Shown here piece after piece: positions 20,757-32,562 of a DNA stretch of 64,000 bases. The position numbers were made by a program, and so were the translations under genes. Source of the DNA: Stomoxys calcitrans (lineage: Eukaryota; Arthropoda; Insecta; Diptera; Muscidae); NCBI RefSeq assembly GCF_963082655.1, contig NC_081554.1, positions 191,734,206 through 191,798,205 on the forward strand, given 5' to 3'. Numbering within the stretch: position 1 is the first letter of the stretch; every line of letters starts with the position of its first letter. The notes below the pieces were generated by a model, which was not told the origin of the DNA, made no database searches, and saw nothing but the letters and a program-made list of their open reading frames with translations.

Positions 20757-23118
20757 TCAGGAGATGGATTTATATGAAAGCAATATCAATGCAAGACCAA
20801 ATAAAACCAAATTAAATAAAATCAGCTGGAGGTCACCAAAGGAATCGTTGCAAAAAATTTTAGACCAATCGAATGAAAATTGCGCACTCTATAGGCGCAA
20901 TGTATCTTATAGGACACATAGAATGTCGGATCGCTTATTATACCCACCACCAAAGGATGGGGGAACATTCAATTCGTCATTCCGTTTGCAACACATCGAA
21001 ATATCCAATCCGACCCTATAAAGTGAATATATTCTTGATCGTCGTAAACATCCAAGACGATTTAGCCGCATCCGTCCGTCTGTCTCTTGAAATCACGCTA
21101 CAGTCTTTAAAAATAGAGTTATTGAGCTGAAACTTTGGACAGATTCTTTTTTTGTCCATAGGTAGAATATATATTCCAACATGGGCTATCTCGGGGTATA
21201 TCTTGATCCGATCCGCTGATTTAGGGTCTTAGGCCCATAAAAGCTACATTTATTAATCGATTTTGCTGAAATTTGGGACAGTGAGTTAAGTTTGGCCAAC
21301 TGAAATCCTTCTTCAATTTGGCCCGATCGGTACAGATTTGGGTATAGCTGCCATATAGACCGATCTCTCGATTTAACGTTTCGGGCCCATAAGAGGTGCG
21401 TTGTATTAGTCACTTCCACATCCTTCTTCAATTTGGCCCCGATCAGTCCAGATTTGGATAAAGCTGCCATATAGACCGATCTCTCGATTTAACGTCTTGG
21501 GCCCATAAAGACACATTTATTGTCCAATGTCGGCGATATTTGGGTCAGTGAGTTGTGTAAGAGCCTTCGACATCCTACTTCAATTTGGCCCTGATCAGTC
21601 CAGATTTGGATATAGCTGCCATATAGACCGATCTCTAGATTTAACGTCTTGGGCCCATAAGAGGCGCATTTTTGTCCAATGTCGCCGAAATTTGGGACAG
21701 TGCGTTGTGTTAGTCCCTTCGATATCCTTCTTCAATTTGGCCCCGATCAGTCCAGATTTGGATATAGCTTCCATATAGACCGATCTCTCGATTTCAGGTT
21801 TTAGATATAGCTGCCATATAGACCGATCTCTCGATTTAAGATTTTGGGCCCATAATGAGAGCTAAAAATCAGGACATCGATTTATATTGAAGACATATCA
21901 ATGCATAGACCGAATAAAACTAAATTTAATAAAGTCAGTTGAAGAAATCATTGTAAAAAATTGGATGAAAATTGCGACCTCTATAGGCGCAATGTATCTC
22001 ATAGCATTCATTGAATGTCGGATCGCTAATTTTTGTTCAATTTTGCAAAAAAAATATCTTTGCCGAAAGTATCGATAGAAAAAATATCAATGCGACCTCT
22101 ATAGGCGCAATGTATCTTATAGCATACATTGAATGTCGAATCTATTATTTTTGTTCGATTCTGCAAAAAATTCAACTTTTTTCGACAGTATCGATAGGGA
22201 AAATATCAATCGATATTCAAACAGAAAATAAAATGTCAATAGTATCGATAGTTCCATTGATATTTCGCCAACTCTTTCGCGCACACAATTTTGGACATTA
22301 TTGTGTACGATCTCCCGATTAGAGGACGCAATTCTTATATGAAATTTCAAACAAAATTTAACTTTGGCGATAGTATCGATAGGAAAAATATTGATCGATA
22401 TTCAGACAAAAAATAAAGTATCGATAGTGCCATCGAAATTTTGTCAGCTCTGGTGTCGGATCGTTTATTTTTGTTAAATTTTCCAAAAAAAAAATTAACT
22501 TTGCCGATAGTATCGATAGGAAACATATCAATCGATATTTAGACCAAAAATATAATAACGATAGTATCGATAATGTTATCGATATTTTGCCTGCTCAATC
22601 GCGCATACAATTTTGAACATTATTTTGTGCGATCTCCCGATTAGACTTCTTGAGACTATAGAGGAAGCAAAAATGATCTGAAATTTTTAACAATTACTTT
22701 TGTTATTACCACCAACATCCATGCCTAGTATCGATTCATAACCTGATAAGGTTCCCTTACAAACCGATCTCCCAATTTGATTTCTTGATACCCCAGAGGA
22801 CGCAATTCTTATCTGATTTGGCTGAAATTTATCAAGTGGCGTTTTGCTATGACTTTCAACAACTGTTCCAGGTATGGTCTAAATCGGTTCATAACCTAAT
22901 ATAGCTTCTATATGTCGTTATGACGCCTTGAGTAACTAAATGAGGCAATTATTATGCAAATACATAAAAAAAGTCTATGGGATTTATAACTTGACAGTAT
23001 TTTTTTTTAATTTCTGCCTTTTAATAGAAACCATGCAAAAAATTTCTCTCATGCGATTCATGGTGGAGAGTATATAAGATTCGTTCCGACCGAACTTGGC
23101 ACATTTTTACTTGTTTTC
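20757..23118 (+). mobile_element. Composite DINE-1-like element: subfamily B body, TATCGATA-rich middle, subfamily A tail
   Basis: A head at 20937 ('TACCCACCACCAAAGGATGG') leads into subfamily B monomers (21190-21860). Next come about four units rich in TATCGATA (21990-22640), then subfamily A monomers and the subfamily A tail ('GATTCGTTCCGACCGAACTT', then 'TTTTTACTTGTTTT'). A ~100 bp piece at 20757-20890 is repeated at 21866-21975. The copy is a clear mosaic. Confidence 0.7.
22070..22584. repeat. Cluster of eight TATCGATA octamers in ~135 bp tandem units
   Basis: Perfect TATCGATA occurs at 22070, 22189, 22243, 22374, 22419, 22511, 22565 and 22577, with ATCGATAT at 22209, 22394 and 22531 between them. 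Units share 'AACTTTGCCGATAGTATCGA' and a following 'AATATCAATCGATATTCAGA'. TATCGATA is the Drosophila DRE octamer, a target of DREF and BEAF-32. Confidence 0.8.
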
Positions 23119-24274
23119 TCTAAATTTTTTTTAGTGTATTGCTTAAACCACCATCGTAGTGCTATATAAAAACCATTGAAAGCGTATTGAGACAATTAAC
23201 ACATGATTCTGACTAAACATCTGTTGTCTACGTAGATAGAAATAGAGGTAGGGAGGGATTTCGCGACTGGTGGTGCACACCGGGCCAGCAACCGCACAAA
23301 CCTCACAACTGTCGTACATAATTAGCATTTTAAATATTCCTAATAATTCCGATTTGAAAAAAAATCACACAAAGCAATCAATTGGTAGATATTAACCAGA
23401 AACAAGTTCAAACTTAAGCCTTAAAACGAGACAAGATAAGAAAAAGCGTAACTGTCAGCTAGAAAACAAAAAAACTTGTCCAAAATCGACAGTAATAAAA
23501 ATCGGACTTATCACTCAGAACGATGGGTAGCATGAGGGTGGCGAAGCAGACAAAACAGACGTTACTCGTTTGTTTAACGCCAGCGCTTGGAAGATAGATC
23601 GAAAGATTTCCTAAAAATGATGACGCGCATGCGCATCTTCATTATCAATTCGAAACTATAAACCACAGTAAGCTGTTGTATAAATAAATCGATATACGAG
23701 TAATTAATTATTTACACTCATTTGGTTTATAGCGGCTGGTAGGAGGTTTCCCCGAATTTCAGACTGAATATTATTTATACAAACACTGCGGCGAAAAGAC
23801 GGACAAATAAACATACTACCTACCATAATGTATGCATATGTTGATTGGTTTCTGAAATTGAAAGCTTATGTAGAAGTTGGTGAACTTGTTTATTGTTATT
23901 ATGGAATATTATTATGATAAATAGCGAAAATGGGTTATATCCATAAAAAGTACCTTCGTAAGTTTTTATGTAAATGTTAAGTTATGGGGGGAAATTATAA
24001 CAGATCATATATTCGACTGTTATACATAAATTTCAATTAACTTTTGAATTTTTAAAAAGATTTTATGATGATGATACCTTAATAAATATATTCAAAAAAG
24101 GGCAGAAAGATTGACAAAAAAAAAAAACTAAAAAATGTATAAAAAATTAAAATAAATGAATTTTGATGATCAATATAGGTATTCTTCAAAGATTCTTAAA
24201 AAGTTATGTTTCGATAAACAGCTATTCACTAAGAAAACTTTACTCGGTTTTCTAAGAGTTTCCAACTGGCATTC
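23119..24274. other. Unique stretch with a CpG-containing, promoter-like part; no gene assigned
   Basis: 23220-23650 is less AT-rich than its surroundings and carries CGCGCATGCGCA at 23624-23635. No exon could be established on either strand. The short minus frame at 23143-23328 has an early Cys cluster (CEVCAVAGPVC) but no clear splice context. Confidence 0.4.
23624..23635. promoter_or_regulatory. NRF-1/erect-wing-type palindrome CGCGCATGCGCA
   Basis: The site fits the YGCGCAYGCGCR consensus bound by NRF-1 and, in Drosophila, by Erect wing. It stands alone in an AT-rich region and could mark an unannotated promoter. Confidence 0.4.
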
Positions 24275-24412
24275 GAAGACAACATTGAAGCATTTATTCG
24301 TGAGATAATGGCCGAAATGTTGGAAAGACTATGCCAAAATTGGACTAAGGGGATGGACCATTTGAGGCGCAGTCACGGTCGAGATTTGCATAAAATAATC
24401 TTTAAACAGTAA
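24275..24412 (+). pseudogene. mariner-type transposase C-terminal fragment
   Basis: The 45-codon open end reads EDNIEAFIREI...WTKGMDHLRRSHGRDLHKIIFK and then stops. This fits the C terminus of mariner-like transposases (I-R-E-I, W-x-x-R-M-x-x-L-R-R-S-R-G-x-H-L-x-x-I-I-F-K). The N-terminal and DDE parts are absent here. The fragment at 56637-56944 carries a DDE part of what may be the same family. Confidence 0.6.
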
Positions 24413-24558
24413 ATTATATCAATTCAATTCAACGATTCAAAAGATTGATCTTAACACATCACGCTTTTAAAGCTTCTCGACACCTGAACCAAATGTAATT
24501 AAGATCAGTCTATATATGGATATTAATATGGATAGCCTAGAATTATAAAAAAGAAGAT

Positions 24559-26678
24559 TGGTTTCCCAAAGGAAATTGGGTTTTCTAAGGGAAATTGGGT
24601 CTTCTAAGGGAAATTGGGTATTCTAAGAGAAACTTTTTTCATAGAGAAACTGGTTTTCATAGGAGAAACTAGGTTTCCTAGGGGAAACTAGGTTTCCTAG
24701 GGGAAACTAGGTTTCCTAGAGGAAACTAGGTTTCCTAGAGGAAACTAGGTTTCCTAGAGGAAACTAGGGAAACTAAGTTGCCTATGGGAAACTAGGTTTC
24801 CTATGGGAAAATAGGTTTACTAGGGGAAACTAATTTTCCTAGGGAAAACTAGGTTTCCTAGGGAAAACTAGGTTCCTAGGGGAAACTAAGTTTCTTAGGG
24901 GCAACTAGGTTTCCTAAAGGAAACTGGGTTTCCTAAAGGAAACTTGGTTTCCTAAAGGAAACTGGGTTTCCTAAAGGAAACTGGGTTTCCTAAAGGAAAC
25001 TGGGTTTCCTAAAGGAAACTGGGTTTCCTAAAGGAAACTGGGTTTCCTAAAGGAAACTGGGTTTCCTAGGGGAAACTGGGTTTCCTAAAGGAAACTGGGT
25101 TTCCTAAAGGAAACTGGGTTTCCTAAAGGAAACTGGGTTTCCTAAAGGAAACTGGGTTTCCTAAAGGAAACTGGGTTTCCTAAAGGAAACTGGGTTTCCT
25201 AAAGGAAACTGGGTTTCCTAAAGGAAACTGGGTTTCCTAAAGGAAACTGGGTTTCCTTAAGGAAACTGGGTTTCCTTAAGGAAACTGGGTTTCCTAAAGG
25301 AAACTGGGTTTCCTAAAGGAAACTGGGTTTCCTAAAGGAAACTGGGTTTCCTAAAGGAAACTGGGTTTCCTAAAGGAAACTGGGTTTCCTAAAGGAAACT
25401 GGGTTTCCTAAAGGAAACTGGGTTTCCTAAATGAAACTGGCTTTCCTAAAGGAAACTAGGTTTCCTAAAGGAAACAAGGTTTCCTAAAGGAAACTAGGTT
25501 TCCTAAAGGAAACTAGGTTTCCTAGGGAAAACTGGGTTTCCTAAATGAAACTGAGTTTCCTAAAACTGGGTTTCCTAGAGGAAACTGGGTTTCCTAAAGG
25601 AAACTGGGTTTCCTGGATGAAACTAGGTTTCCTAAAAGAAACTGGGTTTCCTAAAAGAAACTGGGTTTCCTAAAAGAAACTGGGTTTCATAAAGGAAACT
25701 GGGTTTCCTAAAGGAAACTGGGTTTCCTAAAGGAAACTGGGTTTCCTAAAGGAAACTGGGTTTCCTAAAGGAAACTGGGTTTCCTAAAGGAAACTGGGTT
25801 TCCTAAAGGAAACTGGGTTTCCTAAAGGAAACTGGGTTTCCTAAAGGAAACTGGGTTTCCTAAAGGAAACTGGGTTTCCTAAAGGAAACTGGGTTTCCTA
25901 AAGGAAACTGGGTTTCCTAAAGGAAATTGGGTTTCCTAAAGGAAACTGGGTTTCCTAAATGAAACTGGGTTTACTAAAGGAAACTGGGTTTCCTAAAGGA
26001 AACTGGGTTTCCTAAAGGAAACTGGGTTTCCTAAACGAAACTGGGTTTCCTAAATGAAACTGGGTTTCCTCTTTTCCTATAGGAAACTCAGTTTCGGTTA
26101 GAAAACCCAGTTTCCTTTAGAAAACCCAATTTCCTGTAGGAAACCCAGTTTCCTTAGTGGAATTAGGTTTTCTTATTGGAACTAGGTTTCCTTAGGAAAA
26201 CTAGGTTTCCTTGGGGAAACTAATTTTCCTTAAGAAAACTAGCTTTCCTTAGGGAAACGAGGTTTCTTCAGGTATACTAGCCTTTCTTAGGGAAACAAGG
26301 TCTCCTTAGGGAAACAAGGTTTTTTTAGGGCAACAAGGTGTGCTTAGGGAAACAAGGTTTTCTTAGGGCAACAAGGTGTCCTTATGGAAACAAGTTTTCC
26401 TTATGGAAACAAGGTTTCCTTAGGTAATAAAGATTTCCTTTGGGAAACAAAGTTTCCTTAGAGAAATTAAATTTCCTTAGGGAAATTAGGTTTCCCTGGG
26501 GAAACTAGGTTTCTCTAGGGAAACTATGTTTCCTTAGGGAAACTAGGTTTCCTTAGGGAAAATAGGTTTGCTTAGGGAAACTAGGTTTCCTTAGGGAAAG
26601 TAGGTATCCTTAGTGAAACTAGGTTCCTTTAGGGAAACTACGTTTCCTTCAGGAAACTGGGTTTCCTTAGGGGAAATG
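24559..26678. repeat. 2.1 kb minisatellite of a 19 bp two-palindrome unit
   Basis: The consensus unit is TTTCCTAAAGGAAACTGGG. From about 24910 to 26060 the copies are nearly identical; both flanks are diverged. There are roughly 110 units. Each unit holds GGAAAC-TGG-GTTTCC and TTTCC-TAAA-GGAAA. At about 26081-26155 the asymmetric spacer appears inverted (GGAAACCCAGTTTCC), after which a TTAGGG/CTAGG-type variant continues. Confidence 0.95.
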
Positions 26679-27575
26679 TAATCACGCTGCAGTCTTTAAA
26701 AATTGAGATTGACATTTGCTCAGACACGTATTTCCTTTAAATGCAGATTAAGTTCTTGAAATGGCCAAATCGAATCAGATTTAGATATATCTGTCATATA
26801 GGTTGATCTGGCGATTTCGCTGAAAACTAAAACAGTGAGCTTTACTAAGGGTTTCGACATCCAATTCGAATATGATGTATATCGGACCATGTTTACAATG
26901 AGTTTTATTAGGCCCGTTGATATCCGATCCAAAAAGGGTTCAGACCGGAAAATGTTTTGCTATATCTGCCATATAGATCGATCTGCCCATTTTGGGTCTT
27001 AGGGCCACAACAGGCGCATTTATTTATGGGTTTCGAGGAAATTTGGAACAGTGAGTTGTATCAAGACTCCAAACATCTGTCCCGAATATTCAGCTTTAAG
27101 GTCTAAAGACCACAAAAGGCGCATTTATTATCCGATTTCGTTGAAATTGGAAAGAGTGAGCTATTTTTATACGCCCGACGTCGAACCCAAAAAGATCGGA
27201 GCATATTCAGATATAGCTGATATATAGATGGATCAATTGATTTACGGTTAAGCACATAAACGGCGCATTTATAACCCGATTTGTGTGAAATTTTAATCAG
27301 AAAGTTGTATTAAGACTCCCGACACCCGTTCCGTAAATAGTCCAGATCGGATCATCTTTAGATATAGCTGCCATAGAGATCTATCTTCAGCTTTAGGGTC
27401 TAAGGACCATAAAAGGCCCATTTATTATCCGATTTTGCTGAAACAGCGAGCTGCTTTAAAACGCCCGACATCCAACCCAAATATGGTCCAGATCGGACAT
27501 ATTAAGATATAGCTGACATACACTTAGATGGGCCAATTGATTAAACCACATAAACGGCGCATATATTGTATTATA
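26679..27575 (+). mobile_element. DINE-1-like element, subfamily B/C, lacking its first part
   Basis: It starts inside block A ('TAATCACGCTGCAGTCTTTA') exactly where the 19 bp array ends. Five diverged monomers follow ('AGATATAGCTGCCATAGAGA', 'GGCGCATTTATTATCC'). No tail palindrome is seen before the Thr-rich exon. Confidence 0.7.
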
Positions 27576-27648
27576 CGGTTTGGAATTTAATGCGTTTTTA
27601 GTTGTTCTTTTTATGATCTTCTTTTAAATTTGTATCCTCTTTACTCAC

Positions 27649-28265
27649 CTATTTATGCATTTCCTCTGTTGATATCTCACACCACCGCCACAACTACGAG
27701 AGCACACACTCCATTCGCTCCAATCATTCCAGCGTGGATAGGGTCTTGTCCTTGGTTTACGTGTGGTAGTAGTTGTGGTTGTACTTGGAGTTGTTGTTGT
27801 TGGCCTAACTGTTGTGGTAGTGGTGGTTGAGGTGGTAGAGGTAGTTGATGTCAATTCTAAAACATCATTACTATACCATTCTGTTGGTGTTCTTGGTGTC
27901 AGAGAAAACGAATAACGCGGAGATGATGTGGTCACTGTTGTAAAGGTAGGAGGTCGCGTTGTCATTGAGATTCTGCGAGTGGTAGTTGTGGGTTTGGATG
28001 TGGTCGTTGTTGTTGTGGTGCTGGGCCTTGGTGTGGTAGTGGTGGACGTTGCGTTTGTGGAAGACGTTGGAGGAGAAGATGTTGTAAGGAAATTAGTTTT
28101 CACAAATCGATCATCTTCTGCATAGACATCATTAATACTGGGATTATTTTGTTTCTTATCAAATCGCCATAAATTTAAAAGTTCTACAGATTTTTTATTG
28201 CCTAGCGAATCGGAAAACCCATTATTGCGTTCACGATTACGTTGCATTAGCCATTCTTGATGTTT
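27649..28265 (-). CDS. Internal exon: Thr-rich mucin-like linker followed by a thrombospondin type 1 repeat (ADAMTS-like/papilin-like candidate)
   Basis: The exon is bounded by a strong acceptor (TCCTTTGCAG, ending 28266) and donor (AG/GTGAGT at 27648), giving 205 codons plus two bases. Residues 1-60 are charged and neutral. About 65-175 is Thr/Ser/Pro-rich, with T runs interrupted by RP and KP, and likely heavily O-glycosylated. The last 26 residues, WNDWSEWSVCSRSCGGGVRY then QQRKC, are the first half of a thrombospondin type 1 repeat with the W-W-W ladder, CSRSCGGG and RxxR/C pattern. Such repeats with a mucin-like lead are known in secreted matrix proteins (ADAMTS-like proteins, papilin); which one cannot be settled here. 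The next exon, needing phase 2, was not found. GTx/ACC-rich coding on the minus strand creates long shadow frames on plus. Confidence 0.82.
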
Positions 28266-29323
28266 CTGCAAAGGAAGGAGGAAAAAAGTCGGGTGAGGTT
28301 ATTACAAAAAATCAAATAGTTTTGTTATAAGCATTGAACTTAAGGAATTCTTCTTCTTTTAGGGGTAGGGATCAATTTTGAGTAAACTTAACTCCATCTC
28401 CAACCTCATGTCCAGAATTTATTTTAAAAGTTTTCAGTAAAGGAACTGCAGGGATATTGAACATAACTTTGTTGTATCCCTGGCATAATTTGAAAATCAA
28501 TGAACCTTTTATGTTTTTATCAAACTTCCCAGACTCTCTAGACGTTTTTCCAATTTTTTATCTTTAAATATCCCATTTTCAAATATTTGTTAATTTTCAT
28601 TATTTTATAGTTTATGAAATTGTGGGAGGAATCACTTGTTATCACTTACATTAGAGATACTCTGAATTTTTATAAGTTTTCCACAAAGCATTGGACAGTG
28701 TTAGCACCAATTATCCATGCAATCCAGCCACTCAGCCAGCTAGCTACTCAACCAGACATTCTCTTGGAAATTGGGTCAAATTTAATCTCAAAATTTCCCG
28801 ACTGTGGCATAACAAAGCAGCACACATTGCAGTTGTTGGCTTGCAGCCTAACTTTGTTGCACTGATATTGAGGCAGGTCTCACTACATGATTTGCTCTTG
28901 TTATTATGATGCGGTTGGCCTTAGAGGGCTAGAGAAGTGTGGCGGAGCCTCTAAAACTCCCATGGAAACAAGATTAAGTGGTTAAAATGTTCCCCACAAG
29001 CTGTCATTGAGTGAGACAATGGCCAGATTGAAAACATAAATTTAGATGCATTAGTTGACGACAAGAATTCATAGGAAATTATGACACAGCCCTTCGGCAG
29101 TTCATTTATGATATGGCAAGGAAGAACAAATATATTTTTAGAAGTTTTTAAAAGACTGAGAAATTTTTGAGTCTAACAAACAAGAAAATTTGGGTTAAGC
29201 ATTAATGGAGGGTAAATTGAGTAGTGGGTAAGGTCATAAAACTTGAAACAGCAACTATGCTGATTCTTGCCTTTAATTTAAAGAAAATGTACCCCACAAA
29301 TTCAATACAATAAAATTCAAGGT
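28266..29323. other. Unique intron or intergenic sequence, no exon identified
   Basis: About 1 kb without repeat monomers. The upstream neighbour of the Thr-rich exon may lie here, but I could not establish one. Plus-strand frames at 28614-28909 look accidental. Confidence 0.45.
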
Positions 29324-29412
29324 GGAGCCCAACGTGGCCTAGAGGCTAGTATGTCCACTTATGACACCCAACACCTTAGTAACAATTTAGTTCGAATCTG
29401 GACTTGAACGTA
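29324..29412 (+). mobile_element. SINE head fragment
   Basis: Only the tRNA-like head remains ('CGTGGCCTAGAGGCTAGTAT', then 'AGTTCGAATCTGGACTTGAA'). The body and 3' module are absent. Confidence 0.6.
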
Positions 29413-29576
29413 AGAATAATCTTTTGTAGTTGTAGTTAGTGCTAAGTAGTAAATGTCTTGCAATCAAGCAATTGGTAAAGATATATTTATTTTCCTTCCT
29501 ATGACAATACAGGACTGGACTGCCTTGGTGAAACACAATCATAAAAACGCCCAGAATGAATCCTAGATGGCACCAG

Positions 29577-30103
29577 ATGTATCGAAAATTGGTCCGATCT
29601 GGACAAACTCTGTGGGATGCCAAGAGGTTCAACACAATTCCCTATGAGAAATTTCAGCAAAATCGGATAATATATGGGCCATAAGTCAGAAGATCGGTCA
29701 GACCATATATGGTCTGATCTGCATCATATTCGAAAAGGATGTCTAGGAGCCTAATACAACTCACTGTTGTATCACTGGACCCTAGACCTAAGATCGGGAG
29801 TTCGGTATATATGACAACTTAATCCAAACATAGTCCGATCTGGACAATTCTAGGTGCGGATGTTCAAAGCCCTAACATAACTCACTGTGGGAAATTTCTA
29901 CGAAATAGGGCAGTAAATGCTGTTTTTATGGGTCCTATACCTTAAATCGATGTATATAGCAACCATATCCAAAAAAAAGTCCGGTGAACAAAATGCTCGA
30001 GGGGCCCAGTACAATACACTGTGCCAAATTTCAGCGAAATCGAAGAACAAATCCAGCTTTTATGGGCCCTAGACTTTGAGTCCGGAGATCGGTATGTGGA
30101 AAT
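29577..30103 (-). mobile_element. DINE-1-like monomers, subfamily B, no ends
   Basis: Three diverged monomers are present ('AAATTTCAGCAAAATCGGAT', 'CCTAATACAACTCACTGTTG', 'GATCGGTATGTGG'). Neither head nor tail is present. A SINE 3' piece abuts at 30104. Confidence 0.65.
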
Positions 30104-30164
30104 TGGCCCATGAATATTCCACTAAGGAACAGTGGCAAACTTCTCACATATCAATGAGCAACTT
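30104..30164 (-). mobile_element. SINE 3'-end fragment
   Basis: About 60 bp with 'CCATGAATATTCCACTAAGG' and 'CTTCTCACATATCAATGAGC', the conserved 3' module of the SINE family, and nothing else. Confidence 0.65.
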
Positions 30165-30204
30165 ATTTACCAACCCTAGCACTTATTTATCAACCCTGGA
30201 ATAT

Positions 30205-31035
30205 GAGGTTCAAATAAGAGGTATTTGAAAATGATGCACGAATATGAAAATTTATTACTTATATTGTAAATAGCAAATTTTGAAGCCATTTGCTGTGAAA
30301 AGCAAATTTTAAGGAAATTTACTCTGAAAAGCACATTTTAAGGACATTTACTGTTAATAGCAAATTTTTGGGATATATTTTGGATATATATATATCTCTG
30401 AACAGCAAATTTTGAGGATATATATTTTTTACAGCAGATTTTGAGGACTTTCATTGTGAATAGCAAATTTTGGGGACATTTACTCGGAATTGGAAAATTA
30501 TAGGAAATTTACTCGGAATTGCGAATTAAAGAAACATTAACTGTGAACATTTACAGTATATTGTCAATTTTGAAAACATTTAGATGAATAGTGAATTTTG
30601 TGGACATTTATTCTGAATAGCAAATGTTGAAGGTATTCACCTAGAATGAAATATTTTAAGGATATTAAGAACAGCATATTTTGAGCACATTTATTTTCAA
30701 TAACAAATTTTGAGGACATTTAATGCGAAAAACTCATTTTGAGCACATTCGTGTTAAATAGCAAATTTTGAGGACATTTATTTGGAACAGCGGCATATTT
30801 ATTTTAAATAGCAAATTTTGAGGACACTTTCTGCGAATAGCATATTTTGGAGACATTTATTTTGATTAACAAATTTTTAGAACATATACACGGAATAGTA
30901 AATTTTGAGAGGATATTTAGTGCAATTAGCCAAATTTAAGAAAATTTTTAATAAATAGCTAGTTTTGTGGACATTTACTTTAAACAGGCAAATTTGAAGA
31001 CAATTGTGCCCTGTAAATAATAAATTCTGAGAATG
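30205..31035. repeat. Degenerate ~30 bp AT-rich satellite (first locus)
   Basis: About 27 imperfect units of 'AATAGCAAATTTTGAGGACA' plus 'TTTACTGTG' follow each other. The same unit recurs at 33185-34008. Confidence 0.85.
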
Positions 31036-31164
31036 AGATAGTTTATCCTCTTTTATCTAAAATGATACTTTTAAGAAAAACACTTGATGAGTAATTGTTA
31101 TAGATGGGAGTTATCGTATTGGAATTTAGAGTATATTCTTCAACAAATCTTGGCAAAATGTTTA

Positions 31165-31902
31165 CTCATTCTCAATTCATAACCGATTTGGCTGAAATTT
31201 TGTTTAAGCAGTTTTGACTTCCAAGAACTGTGGTAAGCATAGACGAAAACGGTTCTTAAGCTGATTTAGCTGCCATACAAACCGATATCGGATCTTAATC
31301 TCTCTTTGAGCCTCTCTCTAAAGTGCGCGCTAATTATTCGATTTGATTAAAATTTCCAATGAGGTGTTTTGTTTTGACTTCCATTAATTGTGACAAGAAT
31401 AGGCAAAATCGGATCATATCCTTATATAGCTGCCATATAAACCGATCTCGGATCCTGACTGCTTGAGCCTCTAAAGCGCAATTCTTTTCTGATTGGGCTA
31501 AAATTTTGAATGAACTGTTTTTTTTACTTCTAACAACTATGCCAAGTATGATCTAAATAGGCTCACGACGTACCTGATATAGCTCCATATAAGTCGGCCC
31601 ATACCCTGATATAGCTCCCATATAAACCGATCTCCCAATTTTACTTCTTGGGCTCCTATAGGCGCAATTCTTATCCCATTTGGCTGAAATGCCCAATGAC
31701 CTCTACTACGGTCTTCAACATCCAGACCAAGTATGGTCCGAATCGGTAAAAAAAACTGATATAACTCCAAAAGCATGGCAATTTTTATCCATTATTCCTC
31801 GTTTGCCTATAAAGAGAAACCGGGCAAAGAGCTTGACAAATGCGATCCATGGTGGAGGGTATATACGATTCGTTCCGGCCGTACCTAGCAAGCTTTTATT
31901 TG
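31165..31902 (+). mobile_element. DINE-1-like element, subfamily A, head missing
   Basis: Three monomers lead to the complete tail ('GCGATCCATGGTGGAGGGTA', 'TTCCGGCCGTACCTAGCAAG', 'CTTTTATTTGTTT'). Confidence 0.75.
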
Positions 31903-32474
31903 TTTAATATATTCAACATCTTCTGTTTTCTTTCCCCAAACTCCTATAAGTGTCTTTCACTTATTACATTAAACTTTCCCACCTTATGTAATCGCCATAA
32001 CCACAATGCCATTTTCGAACCTTTCCCCACATCACAAAGACAACACCTAAGTATCTTATGACAACTATAACTGTGTGTGTCACTTGGCATGGGTAAAACT
32101 CTAAGCGATAACCTTCACCTACTTAGTAAATGGTCCCTTACATTTAGTAAAACCATCATCACCCAAAAAGAACAAAGTGACAACCCTTCTTAGGAAGACC
32201 TACAGCATTGAAATAGGAAATTACCCCACGTGTCCTCCCCTCGTCTGTTGTTGTTGATATTGTCGCTGCGGTAAACGCTGCTACAACTTACTCACTTACT
32301 GCCTGCCATTCACATTGTTTGGAAATCCCATGGCATGGATCATTTGTTGAACGCTCCCTGGGCGCATGTGTTGCAGCCGCTGTGATCTCAACTCATTGGA
32401 TAATAATAAAAATGATAATAACAACAAGTTGTTAACCAAACCAATGGGAGGGAGGTGAAGGTAAAGGGGCTTAC
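31903..32474. other. Unique sequence downstream of a possible exon, no gene seen
   Basis: Moderate base composition with no element monomers. It could be intron of the minus-strand thrombospondin-repeat gene. Confidence 0.4.
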
Positions 32475-32562
32475 GTATGGACGGACACTCAGAAAACATG
32501 AATTTTAACCTTGATACACTGCGTTTACGTTCAATGGTTGTAGTATTGTCATTTAAACGTCG
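32475..32562 (-). CDS. Possible small internal exon of the thrombospondin-repeat gene
   Basis: This is a candidate 88 bp exon. The acceptor has a pyrimidine tract (TTTTCTTCTTTTATTTTGTA, then AGCGTCAG, ending 32563) and the donor is C/GTAAGC at 32474. It reads RRLNDNTTTIERKRSVSRL, then KFMFSECPSI, in phase 0. An alternative AAG acceptor 6 bp upstream keeps the same frame. Its start phase agrees with the end of the candidate exon at 34769-34838. Its end phase (1) does not fit the exon at 27649-28265, so at least one exon between would be missing. There is no recognised domain; 'ERKR' could be a protease cleavage site. This is inference from splice signals alone. Confidence 0.35.

Noticed and set aside
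26160..26678. TTAGGG units as telomeric DNA
   Set aside because: They are part of the 19 bp unit 'TTTCCTTAGGGAAACTAGG' and are spaced by it.
24559..26678. CRISPR-like array
   Set aside because: No spacers: units are contiguous and the genome is that of an insect.
27630..28125. Val-rich plus frames opposite the Thr-rich exon
   Set aside because: They are the complement of ACC/ACA-rich coding sequence on the minus strand.
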